Below, one piece after another: positions 27,222 through 40,724 of a stretch of DNA of 64,000 nt. Origin of the DNA: Taenia hydatigena (Eukaryota; Platyhelminthes; Cestoda; Cyclophyllidea; Taeniidae); contig JADWOT020000009.1 in the NCBI GenBank assembly GCA_036345935.2, positions 18,077,175 to 18,141,174 on the forward strand. Direction: 5' to 3'. Below the pieces are notes generated by a model, which saw only the letters and a program-made list of their open reading frames with translations, made no database searches and was not told where the DNA came from. Made by a program: the position numbers and the translations under genes. Each line of letters begins with the position of its first letter. Position 1 is the first letter of the stretch.

Positions 27222-30200
27222 ATGTTTAGAAAATCAGGTTTGATTATGGCAACACTTTTGAAAATGCGGTATTTATCGACATGTGTTCCGAATATTCCTC
27301 TTACTGAGGCTATACCCGGTTTCAACCCAAACTTCAGTTCACATCTCTTATCGAGCAATTCGGCAGTGAGCATTAGCAAGCTGGGCAACGGTTTGACAGT
27401 TGCTTCGCAGAACAAATTCGGCATGCATTGCACAATTGGAGGTATGAGGGGCTTACTTAGGTCATTTTCAGTTATGCTGAAGGCTGGGCCTCGCTACGAA
27501 AGTGGAACTGTCAGTGGTGTGTCGCATTTTATTGAAAAACTTGGTTTTCATGTAGGAATTTCCTTTTTAATACTGGGTTAGTCTACCGATAGATTTAGGG
27601 ATCGGGATCATATTCAATCCAAAATGGAATCATGTAACTCTATTTTTGATTGCCAGATATCCAGGTAGCTGCTTACTTTGAAAATTTCTAATTTGATAGG
27701 GATTTCATCGTTTACGCTATCTCAGGACTGAATAATTATCTAGATGATCTCGTTCACGTCCTTTCTGAGACCGTTTTGCGTCCAAAAATCACCAAAGACG
27801 AGGTTGACATGGCAGCTCGTGCCATCGGCTTTGAGCTGGCTAGTTTGGAAATGGCTCCGCCTGTGGAACCTGTTCTCAACGATCTTCTCCATTCTGCTGC
27901 TTTTCATGGTTGCAATACCCTTGGCTTCCCTCGTTATTGTCCATCTGAATCTATTGGCCTTATATCTCGCCGTGAGCTTATGCAATTCATGGCCTCCTAT
28001 TACCGGTAGTGCTTTATTTTGGGGTTATGTTTGGTATTGTAAACACCTGCAAGTGATTGAATAGCAATCTTACTGACCGAAATTCTTCCATTTGATGTCA
28101 TTTATCATGCTTTGCCACTCGTAGACCTGAACGTATGGTGGTGGTTGGCGTTGGGGTGGATCACAACGATTTTACGAAGTTAGTTGAGTCGTCGTTCATG
28201 CCTTGGGAAACCAGTTATGGTCTGGAGGTTCCTCAAGAAGGTCGTCTCATACCGGATGACTCATTGCCTGTGTATGGTGGTGGTGAAATTACTGTACGTG
28301 TACCTGTGAAATTTATGTGACTGCCGTTTTCATCTCATGGTTTTCGTACGTTTATCATTCGTTACCATTAACGCGTCTTCGTTCTCGCCTTGCTTCTCAT
28401 TTCGTTTTTTGGTTCCTCAGATGGTATCCTTTTCACGCCACCTTAATTGCTGGATTTTTCTAAAATATTTATCAGTCTGAATCAAATTGTTCCTTCCATG
28501 CTCAGCGCTTGAAATTTATCGTACGACCTTAGTAATGGGCATACGCACTATGGTTTCCGATATGTTTTTCAGCCTTTTTGCAACCATTCTTGATTACGTT
28601 TGACTTCATTTTATTGCTCATCTCTGTTATATTTAGATCGAATTATTGGCCTCGTTTTGTCAATCTTGAAATGTTTTTTATTTAACTCTCCAAGGGTTTG
28701 CTGCAGCTTGGCGTATGGGTTCATGAATGGTGGTAGTTATCGAAACAATGTACAAATAAACCGGTTTTAGTAACTATCAGTTCCGAGTTAAGTTGGTACT
28801 ACAGGTTTTTTCCCGTAATGCAAGTCCATCGGAGCATTGTCCATTGAAGAACGCCTTTTTTTCAAGCTGGCTTTACCTATTCCGTTTTTTGTCATTTGAC
28901 GGTCAGCGTTAGGCGTTCGCACTTCGTCCACTTTTTCTGTCTACTCACGTTCACCCCGTAGGAACTGCTAACGTTCTTGCGCTCTCGTGACTGTAGGTGG
29001 ACCGAGATCTGTCGCAGTACCACGCCCCCATGCCCGAGTTTGCTCACTGTGTCATTGGTCTGGAGAGCTGTGGCTCCAAGGATCCTCAATTTGTTGCTTC
29101 ATGTCTCCTCAATTCCCTCCTCGGTGGTGGAGGCTCCTTCTCTGCCGGCGGTCCGGGGAAGGGCATGTACTCCCGCCTCTACACCAACGTTCTCAACCAG
29201 TAGGTTCAGACCATTCTCTGTCCATGCGCAAAATAAGGGTGTAAACGAGTGTGTGCTACGAGCTACAAATCGCCCGCCTTGGAAAGCAGTCATTCCAACA
29301 CTTCTGAGCTAAAAGTGGCCTTTAAATGCACATAGATGACTACTTTGCAAAGCTTTCGTTAAACATTTTTATACCTGAAAAGCCCGATTTTTTTCTAACC
29401 GTTGAGAGTGAATCCTAGTGATTTACGAGTGCAGAGAAATTAAGAGAAATTTATGGGAAATGCGCTTTCTCAATATCGGGAATGAATGTAGACAAGTGCA
29501 TTGTTACTCTTTTAAGAAACTGCGACATATTTCCGAACTGTTATCTGGCATCAGTGAAAATCCTTCCTACTAGTCAAAGCAGAACTTTATGTTTCGTCTT
29601 TTGATGAGCCAGCGTCTTGATGAAAGTATCTTGTTGTATAAAATCATGCTACGATGGCGGGCGCTGCAGCTGCTCTCTAATTTAAGTAGCTTATGTTTCT
29701 GATATAATTCGTTGTAATGGGAATGCTCTCCGCTAACTTGGATACACGTACTTCGAAATACACGGGACTCCGGCTCCCCACTGAAACCAGAAACTTACCT
29801 TCCTCTCCCGTCCAGGCACCATTGGGTAAACTCAGCGCAGGCAACAAATCACGCCTACGCTGACGCCGGCATCTTCGGTGTTGCTGGAAGCACCGAGCCC
29901 GCTAACCTGAAACACTTGGCCCAAGTCTTGGCAGCCGAACTGCGCTTTACTGCAGAGGCGCCAATCCTAGACGAAGAGCTTCAACGTGCCAAGAATCAGC
30001 TGGAATCGATGCTGCTGATGAATTTGGAGATGAATCCCGTTGCCTTTGAGGATATCGCTCGGCAGATTCTTGCCTCCAACGAATGGAAACCACCGGCCTT
30101 TTGGGTGGAAAAAATCAGTGCGTTGGCTCTTCCCTCTTTCACCACGCCGTCTGTCTACTACAGTCATCATTTTCATTTTGTTTTTCTTCTGTAGATGCCG

Positions 30201-30373
30201 TAACGGCCGAAGACTTGCAGAATCTTTTGATGCGCATGTTTAAGTCACCACTGACGCTGGTGGGCTTCGGCCGCATGTCAAAATGGCCGGGATTGCGCGA
30301 GATCCAAGAGATGATCGCGGCTCCACTGCAAATGCGTAGGACCTTCCCCTCTCTCTTCAAGCGATTTGTCTGA
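27222..30373 (+). CDS. PMPCA: Mitochondrial-processing peptidase alpha subunit
   Basis: Non-catalytic subunit of the matrix protease that removes targeting peptides from imported proteins; it pairs with the beta subunit and binds substrate. Eight exons join in phase: 27222-27441, 27472-27551, 27582-27664, 27700-28005, 28125-28293, 28997-29199, 29816-30117, 30195-30373, giving 513 residues (human about 525). The N-terminus ([20 protein letters not shown]) is basic and free of acidic residues, as expected for a mitochondrial presequence, and is followed by [11 protein letters not shown] and [12 protein letters not shown]. The zinc-binding HxxEH of the beta subunit appears as HFIEK, typical of the inactive alpha subunit. 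The substrate-binding glycine-rich loop is intact ([20 protein letters not shown], exon 6). Introns 1-3 are only 30, 30 and 35 nt. The start is supported by alignment of the following residues and the presequence. Confidence 0.97.
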
Positions 30374-30761
30374 TGTTTGGCGCTCTTATCTCTTCATCCC
30401 TTCCTTTGTACAAAGAAACTTGCCATGGCGCCGCGTTCGCCTCATTTTTGTCCATTTCGATAAAGCTAACCGTTATTCTGGTTTTGCGTTCGTATGCACT
30501 TACACGGCAGACCATGCCCCCGTTCTCATGATTGACGCAGGCTCGACTTGGTTACATTGGTATGAGGTCCAAAATGTTCTCGATAGATCCCATAAGTCAC
30601 CTGACATTGTAAAAATGTGGATTATGTTGAAGATCGCTCACAAAGTGCGGGACACGTTTTCGGAGTTACCGAAGGCACGCTGGTCTGCTGACTACGAGCA
30701 AGAAGCGGGTGGCCTCCCACGTGACAAGTTTGGTAGACTCGTTTCGATGATGACCCGCTAG
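30366..30761 (+). pseudogene. Possible decayed retroelement integrase fragment
   Basis: An open frame of 131 codons starts over the PMPCA stop codon in another frame. The block around ADHAPVLMIDAGSTWLHWYEV resembles the central part of Ty3/gypsy-type integrases (pattern DHAPxLVLVDAFSKWxEV), but the conserved Ser-Lys-Trp is altered and no second or third catalytic acidic residue is evident. It could also be 3' UTR of PMPCA that is open by chance. Confidence 0.22.
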
Positions 30762-31883
30762 GCCACGAAGTCGGAAAAGCTCGCCGAGTACCTCCTCTCG
30801 CAGGCTACCACCTGATATCCCGACTAATTTAAGAAGCAGTCGCCTTAGATGAGTTCCCAGCCCCACATGCTTTATCGCGCATCAGAACGAGATGCAATTC
30901 TGTCAAAGGATAGCGCCAGCAATTCGCGTGGAAGATTCATGACTGGATTAATCACAGAATTCGACCCTTGCGAACATAGGGAGCCATCTCCAAATTCGCA
31001 TGGAGTTGGGTTAATTCTGAGCAATAATCAGAAGCCAACGGAACGGAAAGGAGTTGTATTTTAAGAAAATGAACTCGTGATTGCAATGCAAATTTACTTA
31101 TTAGCTAAAATGGATAATCGTTCAGCTGACTTCATCAGAACTGTCAGAGATGGGGGTCGTCCGAGGATTTGTTCCAACAGTGTTCCCAGACACATTCTCG
31201 ACCTCCTGAGTCGCCCGGATGATCTCCCTAAAGCATTAGAAGAATTAACTGGGACACGGGCTCTCGCTTCTATCATTTCGTTGAATGGTCGCATAGTTAT
31301 TTTTTCAAACACCATCGAACTGCCACCAGTGAGCAAGATAATGGAACCAGACGATTCCCATCCTCAGCCATAGATCACGGTGTTTGTAACCAGAGCCCGC
31401 ATCAAGCAAACCAATGTACAGTAAAACCAATGGCTGACATCTCACAAATAAGGTCATTTCCTACGTTTTCAAATATTTGGTTAATATTATAACCTAGTAC
31501 ATAGCCGACCCCCACTAAGATGGAATTGTCTGTGCCAACGGCGGCCTCGTTTTTTACATCCTTTCACAAGATTGTTGCGCACTAATTTATGCTGCCCAAG
31601 TGTGGAGTTATCGACAGAAGAACCCAATTCTGATCGGCAACCAGAACTTAAAGAAACCAAACCATAAAAGTGCCGTGTAGAGCTGATTCGATGCTACTAT
31701 GTTGGGAAATATAGCAACGTTAGCCATTCCATCACTTTAGTGAATGACTATTAAAAAATGTCAAAAAACATCAGGATTGATCCTCAAGCATGAGAGAGAA
31801 CAGCCCTTTGGATCTCACTGAAACGATAGGTTGCGTTTAAGAAGTCCATCCTCAAATTTTGCTTTAACATCTAACACTAGCAC
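30762..31883. other. Spacer between convergent PMPCA and TIMELESS
   Basis: This region holds the two 3' UTRs. A 98-codon plus-strand frame (31077-31373) and its minus-strand shadow show no domain I recognise. No gene is supported. Confidence 0.5.
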
Positions 31884-34800
31884 TTACTTTTCCAGTGGAT
31901 TTTGAATAGCAGGATCGTCAAAATCGCCTTCATTTTCTTCCAAAACAACTCTTCGACGCTTTTTACGATTTACAGTTAGAACATCTTCCAATTCTTCATT
32001 TGACACGGAATGCGGTGATAGCACTGAAGCGCTACGTATGGGCATGTCTGAATCCTGAAAAAGGTGTACCGGCAGGCCGAACAAAAAAATGAGAATTGTA
32101 ATAAAGTCCAAAAGCGTACTCTCTTACCTCTTTTGAAATGGCTTCTGAATCCGAGAGTATTGAACGCCGTAGCCCTTTACATTTAGAAGGTTCCTATCAA
32201 AGGTGACACAAGCTCCTTACCGAATTCACACTACACAACATACCTCTTCATTGGCGATAGAGACACCTTTAAGACTCGCCGGTTCCTAGAAAATGGAAGA
32301 AAAAACCACATTCATTTAGTATCTTCAACAGAACACCTTTCACCCCTCCCTTATCCCACTTGATAAACCTCGTCATCGAAAATTCCGTCGATGTCGCAGG
32401 GAAACCCTGGTGAAGAGTCTTGTCGTCCACTCCGCTTCCGACCTCCGTGCAACGAGCTCTTCAATCTTTTCACCTCTGATATATCTCCATCCAGGGTTTC
32501 TGACTGCGTGTATTCAACGCGCCCATGACAGCGTGTCCGCCGGCCATGGTGACCAAAGTCGTTCAAGCCTCTAGCCAATCCTAGTTCGATCAGCTTCTGT
32601 TCAACTTCCCGTCGGCTTCGCAGAACTACCGCTGTAGGCATTTCACTGTCTTCCTGTCGCATTTTCTGTTCGTAATCGAGCCTCAACTCAGTCATCACAT
32701 CATCCAATTGATCTAGTAGATGGTTGGATGAATACTTGTGTGATCACTTACGAGAAGAACCCTCATGTTCGAGAAATAGCGAGTGGAGCAAGTTGACTTC
32801 TTCTTTACTCCAGGGTGGTCGTCGTCGTCTTCGTCCAACAATACTTCCGTCACCTGAGCGAATACTTCACATCCAAAAGGTGATAGGAAGGAAAAGAAGG
32901 ATTTACGTCATCATTTTGATATCTTTCGCAGAGGCCACTTTACCCAAGTATATCAAACGCATTATGATTTGACGTCGAGTCGTCATGGGATCTGAGAGAT
33001 TGCGCTTCAATACATCCACCAAATCTTCACCTTTTAGCAAAGAAAAATGATAACGCCCAAGTAGTCTCATAGTATTGTTGAAAGAAGTAATCACATGAAA
33101 TCTTTCGATAATTAAATAAAGCCATTATTTGAGAAATCTACAAAGTGGCATTTCTTCAGAAAACGGCAAAGAATAGTTAAAACCAACTGCAAATTTTTGA
33201 TACCCTTAGGGACGGGATCGTATCTGTATGCCTCAAAAAGCTGATCCAACTCCTTGTCCAGCTCAGCAGTCCAATGGAACTTCTTAGGCCTGAAAGTTGA
33301 TGAAAATCCAGTTCCACATAGTTTGGTAGGCTATAAATTTCCGTAGGATTTTTCATTATTATAAATTTTCAAACAAACGACCAGAAATGTTACCCAGCAT
33401 AAGAGAGCCGAGAGCCTTTAAGTAAATATTTCCCGGGTTAGGATACACAACATGCAGTGTCTAAATATAGCAGAAGGTATAAAAAGCACATCGACAGGAA
33501 CATTTGTAAAGAATTGACCTCATTATTCATTATGCAAGCATCAATTGTATTAACTTCAATAAGCTCAAAACAAGCAATTGCACCAAATTTCCTCTAATAT
33601 TCGTCACTTGAAAACTGACCGAGCCGTCCACAGACGCTGTTTGCGGTCCTTTCTGGCCACATACAGACGGCAAAAACGGACGGTGAAATTGAAAGAGGAA
33701 CCTACCCGCTTTCGTAAGTGCCATAGCCGTCATGCGCTTCGGCGGCCTCTCTGGTGGACTTCAAGAAGAGCGTCTCCACAACAACTAAGCGGGAACGCAC
33801 AAATGTCGCGAAAAATTTGCGAAGAATGTACTTGATGAGGCACAACATCTCCTAAACCATTAAAATGAATAAAAACGCACTTTGCGTCTCAAATGAAAAT
33901 CCTAATAACCTTCTGATACGCAAAATTTTTCTTCACGACCAATTAACCTGACGCTCTAAATAGATACAACTACACGTCATAGACCAGCAACTCCGAGAGA
34001 CTTCAGTTCGTTTCGTTCTTTTAAAGCGCCAGAACTTTAAAAAGTAATTTTGGAACAAAATGAATGAATGTTAGGTTTTTGAGCCACTTCTAACGTTTCA
34101 TAAAAACCGAAAACAAAAGTTACAGGATCATCTCCAACGGTATGAATTGGTGTCCTTTGAAAAGAAGGACATTGCAGTAGCTTCGCATCGCAAAGACGGA
34201 GCGACAGTTTCACTATTTTCTAATGAGACGGTGATAGACAGATTTTCGCATCGTTAACAAGCAATTCTGACAATCAATGAGACCTCAAAACCTATCGATG
34301 GCACGAAAATTTGATGTTTTCGAACATATCTGGGCAGTAGGAAATCCATAATTTTCAACCACAAAAGAACTTATTAGGTAACCAGCTACCTATTTATGGA
34401 AAACAAGCATACCTTAAATTCGTCTAACTTCCCAACAACAGGATCTTTGATGATGGTCTGAAAAACGTAAAACAGTCGTAGCTGGAAAAGAACTCCTGGA
34501 AGGTGCTGCTTTACCGCGACTTTGTGGAACAGATGAACGAGATGTATATTTGTCGAAGAAGGATTTAACGCATAGTTTGCCAGCAGTAATCTGAATAATA
34601 AGGGGACATCTTATAAAGTGTACATAAAGAAACACCACGATGTCAGTAGCATTGGACTGTACAGTTCAGGATCTACTAATATCGTGAATTAGTAGTGCGA
34701 AGTTACAACCATACTTCGATGAGCATTGGCTGTGAAAAAATAGCCGACGTTACATGTACGAAGATCAACACTTAAAATTCACATTTTCTTCCCAACATAG

Positions 34801-37800
34801 GGGTTTCGAAACAAAATTGATGGTAGGTGGTATGACAGACTCGCTTCCTAAATCAGCGTCTCGTTTGCCATTTCTCAGTCTGCAAAACGTTGACATCTCA
34901 AATTTGCAATGACAGTGGGTTTCAAATACTGATTTGGACCAGCTTTACGGGAATATCAAGTTGCACCTTCATAAATCATGCCATTGCGTTAACCTGCAGA
35001 TACATTTCAATGGAACTAACCGAAAAAATTCAACCATTAAAAAAACTACGCATGGTTCGGAATTGTGAAAGATTAATTCTTCACGATCAAGTGCCACAAT
35101 TTTGAATAGTACCTTTGGGAGTTATACGGTTAGCTACACAATGAGCACTTAAGAATAGGCTTATCACAAGAATGAAGGAGCTTAATTTTCCGGGCTAAAA
35201 TCGTCAGTGACAATAATCTAGAAGCCGAAAGTGTAAAAGCTGTTAGTAACGACTAGATCCGTATCACTTACGTTAGCGAACGAATGACATGGGGGTGAGT
35301 AAAGCGGAGAAGGAAAGCACGGATGTCAAAAGCGACCTCTTTATCGAGCACTTTAAAACTGCACTCATCATCGGAGTCTCCCGATTCTTGACGAACTAAC
35401 TCCTCCTCCGCGTCATCAATTTTCCGCGCCTCTTCAATCGCTGCTTCGGTGATCTCTAGTTCCTCGGCTTCCGAAAAAGTTGAAAACAAAAAAGCTTTAA
35501 CCAGAGCGAATTTAAGCTTTTCAATCATCAAACATGCTAAACTGTTTAATTAATAAGCGCAAATCAGTTTCACGGATAAGTGTGGGCATTTTCAGCACGC
35601 TTCCACTACGGACTTTTATGTGGAATGTTTTATCAAAGTAGCGATCTCCTGAAGTCACTGTCTCGGCACTAGGAATTGTGCCAGCGCACGTGATGTAAAA
35701 GGACGGAAACAGAAACGGCAGTTCCATCACTAGTTCTTTCGTCTCCATTCAAGATTTCAATAATACACCTGTCAAGTCGAGGAGGAAGATTTTTCGTAGA
35801 GCCAGGTATTCCAAAACTTGTGAAGGTCCCAATCCAGCCTCAATGGCACGCGCTCTCTCCTTGATCAAATCTTCACTCTCTTCTTCTTCCTCCACATCAT
35901 TGCTTGGTGATGCTTCCGGCCAAATATCCCACATGGACCGAGCGATAGCGAGAGAACGCGCGGCTTGATTTTTGTGAAGATTAGTATGAACCAAACGAAT
36001 GGCATTTCGCAGTTGAGCGACCATCGATTCACCGTCCACGGAGACCTCAGCTGGATCAAACAACTGGGGAAGATCATCAGAAGACATGAGTTGAGGGGTA
36101 TTGCTAAGGGCAGAGATGAGGTTGGACGAGAGGGGGGCCCAGATACGTGCCAAAAGAGCACTGCGCTCTTCTGGAGTTGCATTTGCGCGCTTTAGAAGTC
36201 GTTTTCTGGCTTCAGCCAACTTCTTTTGACGCTCCCGACGAGCCAAGTGCTTTAGACGCCTCGCCTCGCTGCGGTGACGACGCCTTTGACGACGCGATAC
36301 GATGAGGGTGATTGCGGACTTCGCCTGCGCTATTAAAAGGCTGATGAAGATGTGTGCGCCCTCGACAAGTTCGATTAAATATTCCCTAAAAAGGATAAGT
36401 ACAACTCAATTGTACGATGGCTCTTCTGGAAACATTCGAAGTCCGTGGCGAATAGGCAAGGCTCACATTTAAGCGTACAGGGGAACAGCACGTCACATTT
36501 GATGGATATATTTTAAATATGTCGCTTTTTGAAAGAGACCTCACACTTCCCAGAGGGAAGATAATGCGAACGCGATATTCTGTGGCCTCACCAGGTTCTT
36601 TACAAAACTTTGTTCCAAACATTAAGAAATGCAACCGCAGGACAAGGTAACTTTGGCGTATTACTTGAGTGATTCTATACTAGAAATAAGTAAATGCGAC
36701 AAGTTTCAAATCGAATGAAAGAATGCTTTGAATGATTTCCCGGAGAATTTAATCATTGTTAGCAAAATCACCCTAGTTCAAAAGACCTGTATTAGCTTAT
36801 CAATCACTATTCGAACAGGTAGAAAACAGCTGGCCTCGGGAAGTCCACTTACTTTGACTGGATCGATTCATTGTACTCCTTTAACAAGAACACAAAGAGA
36901 TCCTGATATTCAGCAACATAGAAGATGTTCGCTGCAAAAGAAACTCAAGATTGCACCGTGCGCGGAGGGAAGCTAGTCACACTCCCCTCGAGTTTTAAAT
37001 TATCAACCTACCCATCAACGATTCAGCCACCCGCTTTTGAACACACAATCGATGCTCCCGTGCCTCCAATTTTTCCCCCTCCTCTTCTTCATCATCTCCA
37101 CCTCCACAACCACTGAGTTCCTTCCCTTGTACCTCCTCTTTAGAGGGCTTGAACATCTCCTGCAGACAAAGAAGGAACTGTCGATAGGCGGAAACGGCAA
37201 GTGCCAAGCGCCGACTCCACTGGAGCGCACTTTGATTTCGCGCTCCTCCGCGTCTGTTGGTGAGGAGAGCTTCACGATAGCCCAGGGAGAGGGTGTAGAC
37301 CCAGTTGAAAATACTTGCGTTTAGCGACTCGCTAGAGCATAAACAACCGAGAGTAACTCAATAAAACACCGACTCATGCCATAAAATCATGCACTGTGCT
37401 CACAGATCAAGCCATTCTTTCTATTGTCACGCTTTGGAACCGCTGCCCTTTATTTTACTGGTGCCAATACTACGGGCGAATTTCAATGCACAGATCATGC
37501 TTAAGACTGTGAAGACCAATATCCGAAGTACCCTACGACTGAGGTGACTTCGACGAGCAAATGTTCCAGAACCACCATTCACGATGTGCACAAACGGTGA
37601 CACAAACAACAGACTAAATTCTTAGCAAGGAGGACCTAGGAATTCACCAAACCTGAGATACTGCGGGCGAAATCGGTAGAGACGACAGAAAGCCATGAAG
37701 AATTGCATGGACCAAAGGTAGTAGGTCTCGTCATTGGCCTGGGTACTCTGACGTAGAATAGCACCACGCGCTTCATACATCAAGAGATTGTAGCAGTTGC

Positions 37801-39786
37801 GCAGAAACTGCCAGCAAAACTTCTAGAGGGTATCGTGGCATTGCATGAGACTAAGTAAGTAAAAAATGAAACAGAAAAGCGAGCGAGACCTGTAGAAAGA
37901 GCTGGACACTGAGGACCGATCGCCTTCGAAATTCACGTTCAATAAGGGGCTTCCGACTGCACGCCTTGCGACGTATTCTCTTTCCAAAGTCCAAATCTAC
38001 CTGGTCAATCGCGCCGAACTCTGTGTATCTCGTATCGTTCTTCACACAAGTCGAACGACTTCGGCGCAGCGGAACGGTCACATCATGATGATAGATGAGA
38101 GGTCGACTCGAAATAGACTGTGTGTTGAGCAGTTCAAATGTGCCGCCAAATCGATTACAACTATGGAACAAATAGTAGAAGGAGAAGATGGATTACTTTT
38201 CGAAAAACTCGGACGGATACTGTTAAATGTAGCATTCCTGCTCGACGTCCCAGTGAAAAACAACAGCTTTCACTTATACATACCGCGACCTATAGTTCAC
38301 TTGGAAAGTGGTGACAAGGGCTCCACATCTATATGAACTTGATCCCCATTCTCTGCGAAGATTTCGTACATCTTGAAAATGCAACTACATTAGTAAACTC
38401 TAAGTGGACATTTGATGCTACGGAAAAAGAGACCTAATTGTCCGAACTACTTATTTTAAATCCGAAAATCCCCGGTTTTGAATATTGTGTATTAATCATA
38501 GAGTAAGTGCAGCCTATTAAATGAAAAAAGTCGGAAAGTGGATAAGGGTCATAATTTGCCATGAGCACGCGGAAGCCGAAATCAAAAATGGTTGTCAAGT
38601 TCTAAAACGATGATAATAAAGTGTACCATAAAATTGTCCTCTACACAACTCCAGATGATCTTTCATTAACCTTCAATTGCATGTGGAAATATAGCCATTC
38701 AGGACGTAAAAAACCAGATTTACCGCATGCTCAATTGCACTAGTGCTGCGCGTTTTTCCTCTTGTTCCCTCAAAAGACACCTGTTGAAAACCCTGCAAAC
38801 AATGAATAAAATAGCAGATAGATTTTGGCACTGAACCCACAGAAAGTACAATCTTACCGTGTACTGGGGTCAATATCAGTCAAGGGAGAGCCAGCGCACG
38901 CAAGTTGTTCAGGAGTCTGTGGGAGAAGTTTTGCGTATTAAAGGAATTCAGGGACACGATTAAAACAACACGATTCAACGTACCTTTTCGCGAAGCATAA
39001 GAGAAGCAATTTCAAGAATGTGGAATGCAAACACATTGAGCTCGTCTTTGGCATTAGCAAGGAAGAGAAGCAGGTCATCCCATCCGGAGATATGAATGGT
39101 CCACAACAGTTGGTCGTGAACCGACACGTCGTCATCAGTTCTCTTCATTGAGAAATATGCACAAAACAGACACCTACGTGTTCTGTAGCAGCATCGGGCG
39201 AGATGTGAAGAACATTACGAATTAATATAAGGATGCGCTCAATCAACAATCTGTCGTCATCACTCCTATCTTCCCAGGACTTTAAGGGTGAAAAATATCC
39301 AGAGCTAGTACCTTGTTAAATAAGTCCTCTACACGTTCAGCGAGAACACGAAAAAGGTGCTCGTCAGCAAAGGCCTTCACAAGGACATGAAATTACATCA
39401 AAAAGAATTACGTATTTGTATTCCTTGAGAATGGCATCGACTTTAAGGAAGGCTGCGTAGAGGTCGCGATCAGTGGGAATTTCGTTGCGAAAACAAACAA
39501 CAGCGGGTTGAGTAAGGCTCACCATTAAACGAATCACAAGATCAAAAAGGGTGGGATCAGCTTTGCTAGCCTTCAGCAAAGGAATCAGATCACTTGCTAG
39601 GATCTTTAGATTGCCAAGCTCCCTCCGTATATCACAGCTAGAGCCTTCATTACGAAGATAACGCAAAATGGAACGAATGGACGCGGGTGCGTCAGCATCC
39701 ACCTTATAGTCATTTTCGTCCAGGAAACCCAAACAGACACAACAAGCCTGTAAATCGGCATATTTCGGATCTAATCCCACGTTCAT
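31884..39786 (-). CDS. TIMELESS: TIMELESS, replication fork protection protein
   Basis: TIMELESS works with TIPIN and CLASPIN at replication forks to couple helicase and polymerase and support the S-phase checkpoint. Twenty-two exons join in phase: 39412-39786, 39312-39374, 39178-39279, 38984-39142, 38858-38916, 38724-38792, 38284-38328, 37890-38160, 37653-37822, 37012-37313, 36853-36931, 35769-36385, 35272-35467, 34413-34590, 33706-33851, 33204-33289, 32907-33030, 32752-32843, 32360-32712, 32244-32285, 32128-32193, 31884-32054. They total 1254 residues (human 1208). Family landmarks: LFDLVIRLMVSLTQPAVVCF in exon 1, LLIERILILIRNVLH, VHDQLLWTIHISGWDDLLLF, NDETYYLWSMQFFMAF, NIFYVAEYQDLFVF, the acidic DVEEEEESEDL segment, and the C-terminal TTRRQIIMRLIYLG. 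Two acidic stretches and a Gly/Glu insert in exon 10 are lineage features. The sequence is closer to the replication protein (timeout) than to insect clock Timeless. The start is the first ATG and matches the family N-terminus. Confidence 0.97.
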
Positions 39787-40724
39787 GTTAACTGAGGTTA
39801 AAAAAGAGAATTTAAGCAGGAGTTGAGAAACATAAGTTGAGTAAAACAGTTATTACCGACAGCAAGAAAGCTAATCAAAATTAGGATCACTTATTGCCAG
39901 CACATGCTAATGCGTGACTAACTATAGCAATCCAAAACACTAAATACAAAATAAACGGAAAAAAGATCATAACCCACTCACTCACAAATGCGCACCAAAA
40001 TGCCTTCACTGCCAATACCAAGCGATTTAAACAAAGCCACGTAAATATGATTTAATTCACAGTGTGTGCCTACCTTGCGCATTAATTATTAGTAATAGCA
40101 CGCATACATATTATCTTACGTTTAGATATGTCCTCTACAGTCGAGGACACGCTGGTAAAAGGTTGAATTTTATTGATAAATGGTTATGAAGAGCATTCCA
40201 TTTTAAAATGGGTTTTAAAAGGTATAAGTTTTTCATTCTCGATGTGCATTCTCGTAAAAAATGAGTCTCTTGTGATGGTACACAGCAGCCCATAGTATCA
40301 GATGCAGCAGTTTAGCTTCACAAGTTTTTTTTGCAAATCTATCTGGTGGTGTAAGCCAGTATATGGTTGCAGATGCTATTTAAGTGAACCCAGTTTAAAA
40401 ACCTGCATATAATACGTTCTCTGTTCGTCTTCTCCTGGTGGGCTGCTTTTTTTACGCTGCATATAGCATTATTCCCTTCGGCTAGTTTAATATACATTCT
40501 GCTAGAATGCGATGTTGTAATGTTTCAAGACTTCTTTGAAGACAAAGGCAAAATACCAAGGCAAAGCGCATATACAGTAATCGGAATAAATACGGTTTCT
40601 GACATGGTCCTGAGGCTAATATAGTAGCTAAAGTGACCGAAACCGAAACCGGCAGATTCAAAGAAAGTTGATTGTTTGTTCTTTCTATAGATGATCGTTG
40701 CAACCCGTTATTTCTTCTGACTTC
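39787..40724. other. Upstream region of TIMELESS
   Basis: Presumed 5' region of TIMELESS on the minus strand. It is AT-rich, with no recognised gene or repeat before the LTR remnant at 40.73 kb. Confidence 0.5.

Noticed and set aside
34890..35105. Plus-strand frame opposite the large TIMELESS intron
   Set aside because: It sits in an intron on the other strand, with no domain or conserved neighbour.
35521..35748. Minus-strand frame of 75 codons inside TIMELESS
   Set aside because: It lies in the 301-nt intron 35468-35768; joining 35769-36385 to 35272-35467 gives the family-consistent protein without it.
37427..37609. Minus-strand frame between TIMELESS exons 9 and 10
   Set aside because: Exons 37653-37822 and 37012-37313 join in phase without it, and it lacks similarity to the family.
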